A stretch of 39,801 nt of DNA from positions 1 to 39,801 of IMG/VR virus record IMGVR_UViG_3300042465_005944, one strand, 5' to 3'. This stretch comes from a virus. Below, in pieces: positions 8,476-17,124 of the stretch (positions are counted from its first letter, which is position 1; every line of letters begins with the position of its first letter). The position numbers and the translations under genes are program-made. The notes beneath the pieces were generated by a model. The model was not told the DNA's origin and ran no database searches. It worked only from the letters and a program-made list of their open reading frames with translations.

Positions 8476-10241
8476 TGCTGAGCCGGTTGCAGCTGGTCTG
8501 CCAGCATCACGCGCTGCACTTGATCCATGCCGTACATAGAAGCAGCGGCGGCAATGCCGTATTTCTTCACGATGTCAATGATGTCGTCGCGGAACACGAC
8601 ATAGTTCCTTGACCCATCACCAGCAGATCGAGAGCCTTGGTCAAGGTAGCGAATGCCGGGAATGCCTGCGTCACCCAGCTCCTTGATAAGTTCACTTTGT
8701 GGACGACCATCAAACAATCCGCGCCGTAGTCCCTCTACGAATTGCGAAACGGTCCCTTTTTCCCCCGCAAAGTTCCCTGTAGTATTGTTAGCAAACCACT
8801 CTGCATCTTTTGCGACAGGGTTCGTCTTGATTGCTTCCCTGACCTTCTCGCTCTGAGCGCTGAGCGGCTTGTCCCAGTCGAGGAAATCATCAGGGGAGGC
8901 GTTGATGCGGACCTCGTACATGCGGCCGTCAACCGCCCCGGATTCAAGCCGTTTTATTGCGTCAAGATGCTTTGCCCTGTCCGCATCGGATAATCCGCCG
9001 TTGGCCTCTTTCCATGCCATGCTGCCGCGCACTTTTTCAATGGCAGATGCCGTGTCGCCGCTGGCTTCCTGCATCGCCCATCTAGCCGTTGCGGCTGGGG
9101 CGTCGTTTGCCTTCAAGCTCTCCTTGTAAGACTTTGCCACCCCTTCGCTTTCCGCAAAATACAGCCCATGCCCATACGCCTGCGCCCCTTCTCCCGTGCC
9201 GATCTTGGACATATCGAAGCGGTCGAAATCGTGCGGGCTGCCGTGATACGCGCGAATCCCGGCCTTGGCTGTGTCGTCAACGGCTCCGGTCATCAAAGCG
9301 TTGGCCAATGCGTCGTTTGACGCGGACATTTGCGGACCCGAGCCGCCCATGCGGACGATCTGCTGATCCTCGGGAACGTCGTAGTCGAGCCAGGGGGGGC
9401 GGGAAGCGCGCTGCTCGGGGGTGTAGTCCATGCGCTTCTGGACAGTGCGGGCTTCGACTTCGCCGGCTAGGCGGTTGTAGGCATCCATTCCTAAGTCCGC
9501 AGACGTGCCACCGCCTGCAAATCCTTCGCGCGCTTGCACGCCATGCCCGCCCAATTCATGCATGGCCGTCGATTTAACAATTGCAGCATCCGGACCTACG
9601 GCAGAGAAGCCGCCGCCAGGTCCGCCGTCCGCATTACGCCAATAAGCTCCCCCTGCGTTTGGCTCGTAATTTGACACCATGCGCTCTGTGGCCATGTCCG
9701 GGTAAGCGTCGAACATTGCCGGATGCTGAATGCCTTCGCTGGCATTGCCACGGAACACCGAGTTTTTCCCGGCGATTGTCTCAGAAAGTCGAGGCGTCAG
9801 GCTGGCCCCGCTATCATCAATCTCGAACCGCCACTTGCCGTCTTTGCCTTGGAACCAGCCTGTCTCGTTCCAGATCTGCTCGCGCGGGGCGCCTTGCTTG
9901 GCCAGCGCCTGCGCTTTCGACATGGCTTGCAGGTTGGCGGTTTTCGCTGCTGGGCCTCCAAATATCGCCATGACGGTTTCAGGGCCTTGACCGCTGCGCA
10001 CCGCCTCCTGCGCCTGGAACGCCTGCCCCACGCCCGGAACGAAATCCGCAACGCCGATGCTGGAGTTGCCGAGGCCCGTTGAGCCGGTCAGGCCTTCCAC
10101 AAGCCGCGCTCGCTCCGGACTGGCCCTCTGCTCGCCCATCAGCACACGCGCGAGACGATCACGCCACGTCGGCTCGTAGGCCTTGAGCGATCCCGACGTG
10201 CCCGCCTGCCACGGTTGATAGCCGCCCATGTCGGTTTGCAT
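8472..10241 (-). CDS. Polyvalent protein: metalloprotease-like and ADP-ribosyltransferase-like domains
   Basis: This is a 589-aa multidomain protein in the virion cluster. Residues 100-145 hold a segment (TGWFQGKDGKWRFEID) typical of phage polyvalent proteins. Residues 218-275 form a metalloprotease-like unit with HELGGH (228-233), then EGF-GGG and GEVEAR (260-265), whose Glu could be the third zinc ligand. The usual HExxH is here HExxxH. Residues 331-560 match the ADP-ribosyltransferase domain of polyvalent proteins: YHGSPHDFDRFD (His333), GHGLYFAE (Tyr361), GIPGIRYLDQGS (526-537) and NYVVF (546-550). Polyvalent proteins are known as effectors delivered with phage or plasmid DNA. Injection with the DNA and modification of a host target are inferred from location among ejection proteins. 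Confidence 0.75.
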   Translation of the reverse strand: MQTDMGGYQPWQAGTSGSLKAYEPTWRDRLARVLMGEQRASPERARLVEGLTGSTGLGNSSIGVADFVPGVGQAFQAQEAVRSGQGPETVMAIFGGPAAKTANLQAMSKAQALAKQGAPREQIWNETGWFQGKDGKWRFEIDDSGASLTPRLSETIAGKNSVFRGNASEGIQHPAMFDAYPDMATERMVSNYEPNAGGAYWRNADGGPGGGFSAVGPDAAIVKSTAMHELGGHGVQAREGFAGGGTSADLGMDAYNRLAGEVEARTVQKRMDYTPEQRASRPPWLDYDVPEDQQIVRMGGSGPQMSASNDALANALMTGAVDDTAKAGIRAYHGSPHDFDRFDMSKIGTGEGAQAYGHGLYFAESEGVAKSYKESLKANDAPAATARWAMQEASGDTASAIEKVRGSMAWKEANGGLSDADRAKHLDAIKRLESGAVDGRMYEVRINASPDDFLDWDKPLSAQSEKVREAIKTNPVAKDAEWFANNTTGNFAGEKGTVSQFVEGLRRGLFDGRPQSELIKELGDAGIPGIRYLDQGSRSAGDGSRNYVVFRDDIIDIVKKYGIAAAASMYGMDQVQRVMLADQLQPAQQ

Positions 10242-11873
10242 TTAGAGCACGCCCCCTGGCTCGTAGGTGACCAGAAACCCGTTGATCCGCATCGTCTCAT
10301 CGCTGGTGCCGTCGCTGCCCCACGCGCCCGATCCCCACGCCGACACGCCCCAGGCCGAGCCGCCGACCTGTACGCCGGTCTGAGCACGGAACTTGATCGA
10401 CCCGAACGCGCCGATGCCGACGATGTTCGCCCAGTCGTTGACCTCGGCCACCGTGTTTTCCCAGCTGCTCACGTCCCACGTAGCGCTGTCCCACAGCGCT
10501 TGCGTGCCGGATTGCGAGGCGGGCGGGCTCGAAAGTGTTTCCGTCTCGGAGAAGTCGAGCGAGATGCCGAGCGCGGGGCGGTTGGAGCCGGTCGCGGTGA
10601 CAAGCGGTTTGAGCAGCGAGAAGCGTTTGACGTTGGCTGTGCCGTGCGCCTGATATGCCGTCTGCCCGATGGCCGTGATCGCGGTTGAGACATCGGCGCG
10701 GCCCGTGTTGGCGCGATAAACCCGGCCATCCATGCCGCCGAAGTAAATCTGGTCGTTGTAGACTGCCCAGCAATTGGCGTCGTGGTTGTCGTATTCGCAC
10801 CACGCGCCCGTCAGAGTGTTCATCACGTACTGCTTGGCGCTGGCGTTCTCTTCGGTCGGAATGTTGACGAACAGCCGCGTGCCCGCCGCGAACACGCAGG
10901 CTTCCCAGCCCCACAGATCGCCGTAGCTCGCCGCCGCGTCGTTGAACGCGCTCGAGATCCGCTCCGTGATAGCAACGCGCTCGGCCTGGCTCTGGTCCAC
11001 GCTGAGCAGCTGGCTCAACGGAAACACGCCCTCGAGCGTGACCAGCAGCAAATCGCCGCCGTAGCGGTGAAAGCAGCGCCGTCCCAACGGCGTCGGCACA
11101 TCGAACACGCCAACAAGGCCCCAAGTGTTGGCCGAACTCGGGTCGGTGCCCTGATAGACCGCGACTTGACCTCTAGACGAGATGAAAACCGCGTAGTCGT
11201 CGGCGCCAGATCCGCCATCGCGCGTCCACGTTGCCATCGCCAACAGGTAGCCGCCGCGCGAGAAATTGGCGCCAAGCGGGAACTCTGTCGCCGCCCCGGC
11301 TACGGCGTCGGTGGCGAGGTAGTAGGCGCTGGTGGAGCCGTTAACGACGAACCAAAGCCGCTTCTTATGCAGGCAGACGCTCACGATATCGCTTGACGTG
11401 ACGCCCGTGAGGCTAGGCGTTGCCCATGCGCTGCCGTTGTAATGCCGCGCGCTGTCTACGCCGTTGCAAATCCACAGGAACGCGCCCGCGCTGGTCCGCA
11501 TCATCGTGTGCTGCCAGCGGGCGGAGGTCAGGCTGGTCACAGCCGACGACGCAACCGCATTGCTGGTCACGTCATAGATGACGCTGCCCGCCGCCGCGAA
11601 AAGCTTGGAACCCGCCGGCCCCTGCCACACCATGAGGCTCTCAACCGGCGTCGTCGCGCCCATGCCCCAGCTGTGGTAGCGGTAGCCCTTGCGAACCTCG
11701 AGCCAGCCCGGCTGCGGAAACCAGTTCAGCAGCTCCACAGCACGCAGCGGCTTCATGCTGGCGAGCGCGCTCGAGGCGTCCCAGCCTTCGACCGGAGCCG
11801 GGATCGGCACAGTGCGGGTGAGCCGAGCGCGGGCGCGGCCCGCTTTGGAGATGGCAGCCGGCGCCATCAACAT
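10242..11873 (-). CDS. Tail/head-completion protein (P22 gp10-like beta-propeller candidate)
   Basis: From ATG 11873, which overlaps the upstream stop as TAATG, the protein is 543 aa. It is beta-rich throughout with regularly spaced Trp/Tyr/Gly blades (for example WNGWFPQP-like early motif, FAAAGSVIYD, LWFVV, VYQGTD, IYFGGMDGRVYRA), as expected for a propeller. It follows the adaptor gene directly. In P22-like and related podoviruses this place holds the packaged-DNA stabilisation/nozzle protein, which plugs the portal end. Function is inferred from fold-like pattern and order. A longer start at 11888 would overlap the upstream gene by 16 bases. Confidence 0.65.
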   Translation of the reverse strand: MLMAPAAISKAGRARARLTRTVPIPAPVEGWDASSALASMKPLRAVELLNWFPQPGWLEVRKGYRYHSWGMGATTPVESLMVWQGPAGSKLFAAAGSVIYDVTSNAVASSAVTSLTSARWQHTMMRTSAGAFLWICNGVDSARHYNGSAWATPSLTGVTSSDIVSVCLHKKRLWFVVNGSTSAYYLATDAVAGAATEFPLGANFSRGGYLLAMATWTRDGGSGADDYAVFISSRGQVAVYQGTDPSSANTWGLVGVFDVPTPLGRRCFHRYGGDLLLVTLEGVFPLSQLLSVDQSQAERVAITERISSAFNDAAASYGDLWGWEACVFAAGTRLFVNIPTEENASAKQYVMNTLTGAWCEYDNHDANCWAVYNDQIYFGGMDGRVYRANTGRADVSTAITAIGQTAYQAHGTANVKRFSLLKPLVTATGSNRPALGISLDFSETETLSSPPASQSGTQALWDSATWDVSSWENTVAEVNDWANIVGIGAFGSIKFRAQTGVQVGGSAWGVSAWGSGAWGSDGTSDETMRINGFLVTYEPGGVL

Positions 11874-12580
11874 TAGGTCACGCTCCAATTGCCATCGGCC
11901 ACGTAAGGCTCAAACGTCGCCTCGTCGCTGCCGGGCGTCAGCTGGATATCTGAAATCCCGCCGTCATTGCCGATCAGCTGGGCCAACATCACCTCGAAAT
12001 CCCGGAACGTTTCGCCGTATTCGAGCCCGCGCGCCTTCTGGTAGCGCCAGACCACGCCCAACACATGCAGCTCGTCTGGCCAGATCGACGTATCGGTGTC
12101 GGCCGCCCACGTCTCCTGATCGGGCGTTGTCTCGCCCGCGCCCATGCACCAGTATTTGCTGACGTACTCGTAGGCCATCACATCGCCAGCGGTGGGCACC
12201 GGGGACATGATCAAACTGTTTCCGCGTATCCGGAAACTGTCCCAGGGCTGCACCACGAGGCCGGATTGAACTGCCTGCCAGCGCTGTGCCGACACGGGAC
12301 CGTCCACGCGCCGGTCAGCCGTGCGGTTCCAGAACGATTTGGGGATGATGCGCAGCAGGTCGGAGGGGAGGGCGCCGGTCTGCGTCTCCGTCGCCGTCGC
12401 GGTGAAGGTCGTTTCCTTCACCGACCATTGCCAGTCATGGCGCAGCAACAGCGCTTGCCCCACCTGATTGGCGAGTGAGAGCATCTGGCGGACCTGATGA
12501 TCGGACGCGCCCACCGCCGATGTGGGGCGGACGAGCCCAATGCGGTCAGCCGCGTCCTGCAAAATCGTGAGTAGGCTCAA
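11873..12580 (-). CDS. Head-tail adaptor (gp4/gp11-type) protein
   Basis: This 235-aa protein begins MSLLTILQDAADRIG, a helical start, with LPSDLLRI and WDSFRIRGNSLIMSP elements further on. This pattern recurs in podovirus adaptor/tail tubular proteins: LP-D---I, then RI-G--L---P and an L---Y-KA or AL(A) helix. It lies immediately before the propeller protein. Adaptors bind the portal ring and carry the nozzle. The assignment is by family resemblance and order. The gene start overlaps the preceding small gene by 35 bases. Confidence 0.65.
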   Translation of the reverse strand: MSLLTILQDAADRIGLVRPTSAVGASDHQVRQMLSLANQVGQALLLRHDWQWSVKETTFTATATETQTGALPSDLLRIIPKSFWNRTADRRVDGPVSAQRWQAVQSGLVVQPWDSFRIRGNSLIMSPVPTAGDVMAYEYVSKYWCMGAGETTPDQETWAADTDTSIWPDELHVLGVVWRYQKARGLEYGETFRDFEVMLAQLIGNDGGISDIQLTPGSDEATFEPYVADGNWSVT

Positions 12581-12845
12581 GGGAGAGGATTCCCGCCGGG
12601 ACGCGCACGCGGGTCTTGCGTTGGTCGATCAACAGGCACACGGGCCTGGACCAGTCAGCGTAGGCCTGAGCGATGGCGCGCCAATGGGCCGGGTTGCGGC
12701 GGGCGCGCTCAATCGTCAGGCTGTGGGTATTGCCGTCGCTGATCCGGAACTCGACATACTCAACCGGCTGCGGCAGACAATCGCACTCGTCACGGTAAAA
12801 ACGGAACTGGACACTAGTCGTCTCGACGCGAGGTACGTGGCACAT
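12546..12845 (-). CDS. Conserved small phage protein, 99 aa
   Basis: The start at 12845 (MCHVPRVETT) is chosen because GGAGG lies seven bases upstream. The longer frame from 12911 begins with an Arg-rich segment out of character. The protein contains VEYVEFRISDGNTHSLTIERA, then an acidic/aromatic helix and RVPAGILSLEP. It overlaps genes on both sides in the capsid-to-tail interval. No family was recognised. A minor structural or assembly role is possible. Confidence 0.65.
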   Translation of the reverse strand: MCHVPRVETTSVQFRFYRDECDCLPQPVEYVEFRISDGNTHSLTIERARRNPAHWRAIAQAYADWSRPVCLLIDQRKTRVRVPAGILSLEPTHDFAGRG

Positions 12846-12999
12846 TTGGAGCCTCCGTGAGGCCCCCCGTGCGGGTCTTAACGCGCGACGCTTCAAATTG
12901 GCGCATCGCATCTTTGTACTTAAACTCCGCCGTCGCGAAGACCTCGTCGGCGGTCATCTGGAGAGGCTGCATCTTTCTGGTGCTGAGCATCTTTTTCAT
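12814..12999 (-). CDS. Small hypothetical protein, 61 aa
   Basis: This is a short basic protein starting MKKMLSTRKM, with a middle helix (MTADEVFATAEFKYKDAM) and a Thr/Arg-rich tail. It overlaps the next gene by 32 bases, which suggests translational coupling. There is no strong ribosome site. It lies in the head-tail joining region. No function is assigned. Confidence 0.5.
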   Translation of the reverse strand: MKKMLSTRKMQPLQMTADEVFATAEFKYKDAMRQFEASRVKTRTGGLTEAPNVPRTSRRDD

Positions 13000-13013
13000 G
13001 CAGCCACTTTACA

Positions 13014-13253
13014 CTACGCCCCCACAAACGGACAGGCGTCACGGATCGTCAGCGTCGCCGTCCCCGAACCCGATAGCACCTTGCTTGGCCACGAGCGGCC
13101 GACGTGCGTTCCCGCCTGCGTGACGTGGATCATCACGTTCCGGCCATCGGTTGGCGCGGTGCCGCTGTAACTCGTCAGCGAGGCTGACCCGGCCGAGGCC
13201 GAGCCCGTGCCGAGCAGGATGCCGCCCTTATAGACTGCAATGGTCGATGCCAT
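13014..13253 (-). CDS. Small beta-rich structural protein, 79 aa
   Basis: A strong ribosome site (AGGGGGATATC before ATG 13253) supports this gene. The product is Gly/Ser/Thr-rich with alternating hydrophobic residues (IAVYKGGILLGTG, GRNVMIHVTQAG, SGTATLTIRD), which suggests a small beta-sandwich such as a head decoration or joining protein. It sits among head-tail joining genes. Function is not proven. Confidence 0.6.
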   Translation of the reverse strand: MASTIAVYKGGILLGTGSASAGSASLTSYSGTAPTDGRNVMIHVTQAGTHVGRSWPSKVLSGSGTATLTIRDACPFVGA

Positions 13254-13265
13254 GATATCCCCCTA

Positions 13266-13703
13266 TCAGGCTGCAGGCTGATCGGCTTCGGCGCGGCGAC
13301 GCTTCGGCGCTTCGGCCTGCAGCGCCTCCAACGCCTCGAGCCGCTTCGCGGCCAGCAGGTTGCGTGCGGCCTTGCCGAACGTGAAGACGCCCATGCCCAA
13401 CGACTTGGCCGAGGCCTCATCGAGGCCTGCGAGCTCTTCCGCCGTGCGTACGCCCTTGAGGCGCAGCGCCATGGCCATGCCTTTGTCGATGCCGGGCACC
13501 TCCATCAGCGACGTGCCCTTGATCTCGACTTCACCCTTGCCGTTCTCGTGTGCCTGCCACTCGAGCGGGAACTTGGCCACGTCCTCCGGTGTCACCTTGC
13601 GGATGAGGGTCTGCCCCTCGCCTATCCACGAGATTTCCAGCATGTCGAGGCCGGTGTCGTCGTCCTTGAAGAACTTAGCGCGTAGCTTGGTCGGCGTGCT
13701 CAT
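13266..13703 (-). CDS. Structural-region protein with helix-hairpin-helix-like segment
   Basis: The 145-aa frame from ATG 13703 (MSTPTKLRAK) has GGAG seven bases upstream. A start at 13724 is less likely. Residues 1-75 are a beta-rich domain (LEISWIGEGQTLIRKVTPEDVAKF). Residues 75-115 contain VPGIDKGMAMALRLKGVRTAEELAGLD, which resembles helix-hairpin-helix repeats of the type that bind DNA or serve as protein contacts. The C-terminus is basic (PKRRRAEADQ). It overlaps the DUF115-like gene by 29 bases. The role in the virion is unknown. Confidence 0.6.
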   Translation of the reverse strand: MSTPTKLRAKFFKDDDTGLDMLEISWIGEGQTLIRKVTPEDVAKFPLEWQAHENGKGEVEIKGTSLMEVPGIDKGMAMALRLKGVRTAEELAGLDEASAKSLGMGVFTFGKAARNLLAAKRLEALEALQAEAPKRRRAEADQPAA

Positions 13704-14511
13704 GGGTGCTCCGTAGCTCATCAATCAGATTGGCACGCGCGGCCTTCCACATCGCTGGCAAGAGGCCGTCGCCCTTCACGTCGATCCGCATGCCCGCGCG
13801 AACAAAGCGGGGATACAGATCGGCAAACATCTGCGCCTGCGCCGCCCAGGTGCCGGTCGCGCGGTAGGTCTTGTCTCGGAACACGAACTCCAGTTCTTGC
13901 GCCGCGTTCTGCCCGCTGTTGTCGTAGGCGTGGTCCGCGTCCGGCCGGTGCGAGCTGTCCATGCCGTAAATCGTAACGTGGCGGATGCCGGAGAGCAGCA
14001 TCAGCTGCAGGCTGTGCAGTCCCACCGTGTTGGCGGGCGCCGTGATCGTCGCGTCTGCGCCCATCATGTCGTGCGCGGCGTTGTCGAGGGCCGCATGCCA
14101 CAGATGCACGTTGACGCCCGCGCCGATCAGCCGTTGCAGCAGCAGAGGGTTGGTCTGGCTCGCCAGCATGTAGCGCACGCTGTGCAGCGGCTGCTTGATC
14201 CACGTATCGACGACGGGATGCACATCCATGACCACGCACACGGTCGGCCGCACGCCGCAGTGCGCCCTCAGCCAATCATGGGCACCGTTAACGCACCAGA
14301 CCTCGTGCTCTTTCGATGCTGCGTGGATCTCTTTGACGTAATCGCGGGCGGATGGCCCCCCAGCCACCAGCACCGCGCGCTTTGTCTTGAACGTCGGCAA
14401 CTCGTACTGAGCCGCCGACGCCATATTTTGCGCGATGTTCGAGATGAACGTCTCGCGCGGGGCGTTCATGCCGTGAACGAACTCGACTTTATGCAAAGGC
14501 AGAGCGCCCAT
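13675..14511 (-). CDS. DUF115/MptE-like Rossmann protein
   Basis: This 278-aa protein has a strong ribosome site (AAGGGGGA before ATG 14511). Motifs fit the DUF115/MptE-like family: AVLVAGGPSARDYV (46-59) as a nucleotide-binding first strand and loop, VCVVMDVHP in the middle, APANTVGLHSLQLMLLSGIRHVTIYGMDSSHR (about 167-198), and HAYDN with a nearby Asn. Cellular relatives include archaeal pterin diphosphokinases and flagellin-glycosylation accessory proteins (Maf). Phage versions occur next to capsid genes and have no established role. A sugar-nucleotide or pterin substrate, perhaps for virion or cell-surface modification, is only a guess. Confidence 0.6.
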   Translation of the reverse strand: MGALPLHKVEFVHGMNAPRETFISNIAQNMASAAQYELPTFKTKRAVLVAGGPSARDYVKEIHAASKEHEVWCVNGAHDWLRAHCGVRPTVCVVMDVHPVVDTWIKQPLHSVRYMLASQTNPLLLQRLIGAGVNVHLWHAALDNAAHDMMGADATITAPANTVGLHSLQLMLLSGIRHVTIYGMDSSHRPDADHAYDNSGQNAAQELEFVFRDKTYRATGTWAAQAQMFADLYPRFVRAGMRIDVKGDGLLPAMWKAARANLIDELRSTHEHADQATR

Positions 14512-14521
14512 TCAGTCCCCC

Positions 14522-15013
14522 TTAGGTCTCGCGGATCGCCGGCCAGGCGGCCTTGACCTCGATGCCGGCGGCACCGTTGGCCGCCGTGCCCGCCGCAGCC
14601 ACCAGCACGACGCCGTCAATCTTAAGCGCGCCGGCCGCCGTCGCGTCGTCGAGAACGCCAGCCGAGGCCGTCGTCCACAACTGAGCGTCAGCAGCAGCCG
14701 AGGCCTTGGTCCGAACCTTGATGTTCGTGCCACGCACAGCAATCCAACCGTACTCGCCGGCCGCGAAGGCGTTCTGCGCGAAGCCGATGGCGTCGGACTG
14801 TGCCGCCAGCGTCGATGTCATCGAGTAGGCGTCGTAATCCTCGTTGATGCCCACCGCCTGGTACTGCGTGATCGCGCCGGAGGAAACGCAGTAGACCCAC
14901 TCCGTACCGTCGGTGCCGGTGATGCGCTGCCCCAGCTTGTGCTCGGCCGTCGTGGTCGTGTCGAGAAGACGCGTGCCAATCAAGCCGGATTGTGCGAAAT
15001 GCGTGTTAGGCAT
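14522..15013 (-). CDS. Probable capsid decoration/stabilising protein
   Basis: This 163-aa protein has ribosome site AAAGGAC before ATG 15013. It is beta-rich and Ala/Gly/Thr-rich (LGQRITGTDGTEWVYC, YGWIAVRGTNIKV, WTTASAGVLDD, GALKIDGVVLVAAAG), like DUF2190-type decoration proteins that sit directly after a major capsid gene. Position and pattern support the call. No specific motif proves it. Confidence 0.6.
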   Translation of the reverse strand: MPNTHFAQSGLIGTRLLDTTTTAEHKLGQRITGTDGTEWVYCVSSGAITQYQAVGINEDYDAYSMTSTLAAQSDAIGFAQNAFAAGEYGWIAVRGTNIKVRTKASAAADAQLWTTASAGVLDDATAAGALKIDGVVLVAAAGTAANGAAGIEVKAAWPAIRET

Positions 15014-15037
15014 TGGTGTAGTCCTTTCGTGGTGGGG

Positions 15038-15994
15038 TTAGGCGCAGATGACGGCCTGACGCTCGCGGTTGGAGACGGTCATGTTCCCAGCGAGGTACAT
15101 CGGCATCACCATGGCGTCCTGATTGACGCTCGCCTTGTCGCCGGCCGGCTTCATCCAGCGGCCCTTGGCCTTGCGCACGAACAGGTAGTCCGTGTTGAGC
15201 ATGTACATGCGCGTTGCGTTGCACTGGTCGTCGTACACCACCGGCAACGTGCCCATGAACGTGATGTTCGTGAAGCCGGCGCCCGCGCCCTTGTCGTCGG
15301 AAAAGCGCTGGTTCACCTGCAGACTGTTCAAATAGTACAGGTAGTACGTCTGCCCCGCGACGCAGATGTCTGGCTTATCCGCACCACGAATGACGTTGAT
15401 GTGGGCGGTGTTCATCGCGTTCTGGATGGTGGTGGCAGAGGCCGTCACCGAGTTGGTGGAGAAGTCATAGACGTAGTTGCGCCACCACGAATAGGTGCTG
15501 CCGGGGATGCCGCCAACGGTGTTGGTGTTGGTGTCGGCCACGAGCAGCTGCAGGCCACCGAACTCCTTCCCGCTCGAGCCGGTGCCATCGGCATAAAGCG
15601 CCGTCGCCACGGTGTTCTTGAGCGACTTCTCGAGGTTGCGGATGCGCGACTTGAGAAGGTTGTGGACCGCCTCGCGCCCGCTGTTCTGGATTTCCTCAAG
15701 CCCGGTAATGACCACGTTGCCGGCGAGCTGCTTATAGGCAAACTCCGCCGCCGTGAACGTCTCGGAACCGGAGATGTCCAGCGCCTCGGCGCCCGTGTAC
15801 CAGTTCACGGTGCCGTTTTCGGCGTACTCAAGCTCCTGCACAATCGAGCGGCCCGTGGCAAAGTTGCCGTTGCCCTTGCGCTCGATCTGCCGCAGCAGCG
15901 CGTTGTGGTTGGTGATGTTGTCGGCCAGCTCGCCGGAATAGCCCTGCAAGGTGGTCGTTACGATGTCCGTAAAGGACGAGTTGGGAGATGCCAT
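15038..15994 (-). CDS. Major capsid protein
   Basis: This is a 318-aa protein directly downstream of the scaffold. Residues 1-60 carry SFTDIVTTTL, NHNALLRQIERKGN and GRSIVQELEYAEN, the pattern of an N-terminal arm and E-loop of an HK97-fold capsid. Central residues contain AVHNLLKSRIRNLEKSL and ALYADGTG (a spine-helix-like segment), followed by P-domain and A-domain beta elements. The C-terminus is hydrophobic and ends QAVICA. Capsid assembly with the scaffold is known for this fold. The start has no obvious Shine-Dalgarno sequence, which is odd for a highly made protein. Confidence 0.8.
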   Translation of the reverse strand: MASPNSSFTDIVTTTLQGYSGELADNITNHNALLRQIERKGNGNFATGRSIVQELEYAENGTVNWYTGAEALDISGSETFTAAEFAYKQLAGNVVITGLEEIQNSGREAVHNLLKSRIRNLEKSLKNTVATALYADGTGSSGKEFGGLQLLVADTNTNTVGGIPGSTYSWWRNYVYDFSTNSVTASATTIQNAMNTAHINVIRGADKPDICVAGQTYYLYYLNSLQVNQRFSDDKGAGAGFTNITFMGTLPVVYDDQCNATRMYMLNTDYLFVRKAKGRWMKPAGDKASVNQDAMVMPMYLAGNMTVSNRERQAVICA

Positions 15995-16020
15995 TGTGTG
16001 TGCTCGCTAGTTGGGTGCGC

Positions 16021-17124
16021 TCACAAACCCGCCGACGACAAAGCGCCGTCCAAAATCGAATCAAGCGAGGCTGATTTGGTCTTGCCGTTGGCGGTGACGC
16101 CTGACGACCTGACCGGGGCAGCCTTTTTCGCGCGTGCGACAGCCTGAGCTTGCGCCTCCTGAGCGGCCCGTTGCTTGGCTGTAACTTCAGCCTGCAGTTT
16201 GTCCTGCAGAGGCTTGGTGGCCAGGGCGTAGGCGTCCTCCAGCGTCGCAGCCTTGCCTTCAGCGATCAGTGCTCCCATGGCCGGCTTGACCACTTCAAAG
16301 AAGGGGTACTTTGGCGACCCATCGGGATTGGTCGAAGATGCAAAGGACTGGATGGTGCTGGTGACTTGCTCGGTAGCGCGTTGCTCCTGCTGCTGCTGAT
16401 ACGATTGGAGTTGACTTTGCAGCTGGCGGACCTGCGATTGCAGATCATGAACGACCGGATAGGCCTGCCCCTGCGGCTGCAGCGGGTCGGCAAACGGGTC
16501 GGGCTCGGGTGGCGCAAACGGAATGCCGTAGGTCTGAGCGATGGTCCCGAACAACTTGAGCTTATCGGCATACGTGCCGTAGGCGAGCGTCGCTTCGATG
16601 TTCGCATACGACTTGAGCAGTTCACCGGGCGGCTTGCCGATGCTGCGCAAAATCGGTGCGACTTCGCGTGTCGCTTCCAAAATGGGCTCGAGTTGCTTTT
16701 GGGCGTCGCCGGCATCGGCCAGCTTGCGCTGATAGAACGCGGTCGTTTCGGTCTGCCGATCCATGACGAGCTTTTGCACGTCAGCGGGGAGCTTCGCGAA
16801 CGCCTCACGCTGTTCCGGTCGCCATCCCGTGAAGTGGCCGTCCGTCCATGCCGGCTGCGCTGCCGGTGGTGCGGGTTGGGCTTCCTCGGTTGCAACCGGG
16901 GCCTTAGCACTGTCGTCGGCTGCGGCGAGCACGTCGCCGCCCTCGTCAGGCTTCGGATCTTTGGGAGCGAAGCGGCCTTTGTCGTCGCGCCCGTCGTCGC
17001 GCGCCGGAGCCTCGGGAGCTTCGCTGGATGTTTCTGCTACGGTCTCAGCCGGCGCGTCGAAATTCGACAGCGCCTTATCAAGCACCGCGTCAATGCCGGT
17101 GTCTTCAGTTTCGGTCTCAGCCAC
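16021..17124 (-). CDS. Scaffolding protein
   Basis: This 367-aa protein starts with GTG at 17124, preceded by AGGGGAA. It has an acidic, Ala/Glu/Pro-rich disordered N-terminus (1-90), a WRPEQREAFAKLP segment, and helices with a Gln-rich coiled coil (QSQVRQLQSQLQSYQQQQEQ, about 235-255). The basic C-terminus (KKAAPVRSSG) probably binds the capsid. Placement between portal and capsid and the high charge fit podovirus scaffolds, which are used in procapsid assembly and then released. Confidence 0.7.
   Translation of the reverse strand: MAETETEDTGIDAVLDKALSNFDAPAETVAETSSEAPEAPARDDGRDDKGRFAPKDPKPDEGGDVLAAADDSAKAPVATEEAQPAPPAAQPAWTDGHFTGWRPEQREAFAKLPADVQKLVMDRQTETTAFYQRKLADAGDAQKQLEPILEATREVAPILRSIGKPPGELLKSYANIEATLAYGTYADKLKLFGTIAQTYGIPFAPPEPDPFADPLQPQGQAYPVVHDLQSQVRQLQSQLQSYQQQQEQRATEQVTSTIQSFASSTNPDGSPKYPFFEVVKPAMGALIAEGKAATLEDAYALATKPLQDKLQAEVTAKQRAAQEAQAQAVARAKKAAPVRSSGVTANGKTKSASLDSILDGALSSAGL

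Noticed and set aside
9396-9402. Run of seven G in the polyvalent gene as a slippage or phase-variation site
   Set aside because: The frame is intact across it, and seven G alone is weak evidence in a GC-rich genome.
10297-11124. 275-aa minus-strand frame in the propeller gene
   Set aside because: Alternative frame of a well-supported beta-rich protein. It is Arg/Gly-rich and without motifs.
14939-16147. 402-aa plus-strand frame with many Val/His/Arg residues
   Set aside because: It lies antisense to capsid, decoration and scaffold genes. Composition is typical of GC-rich shadow frames, and there is no ribosome site.
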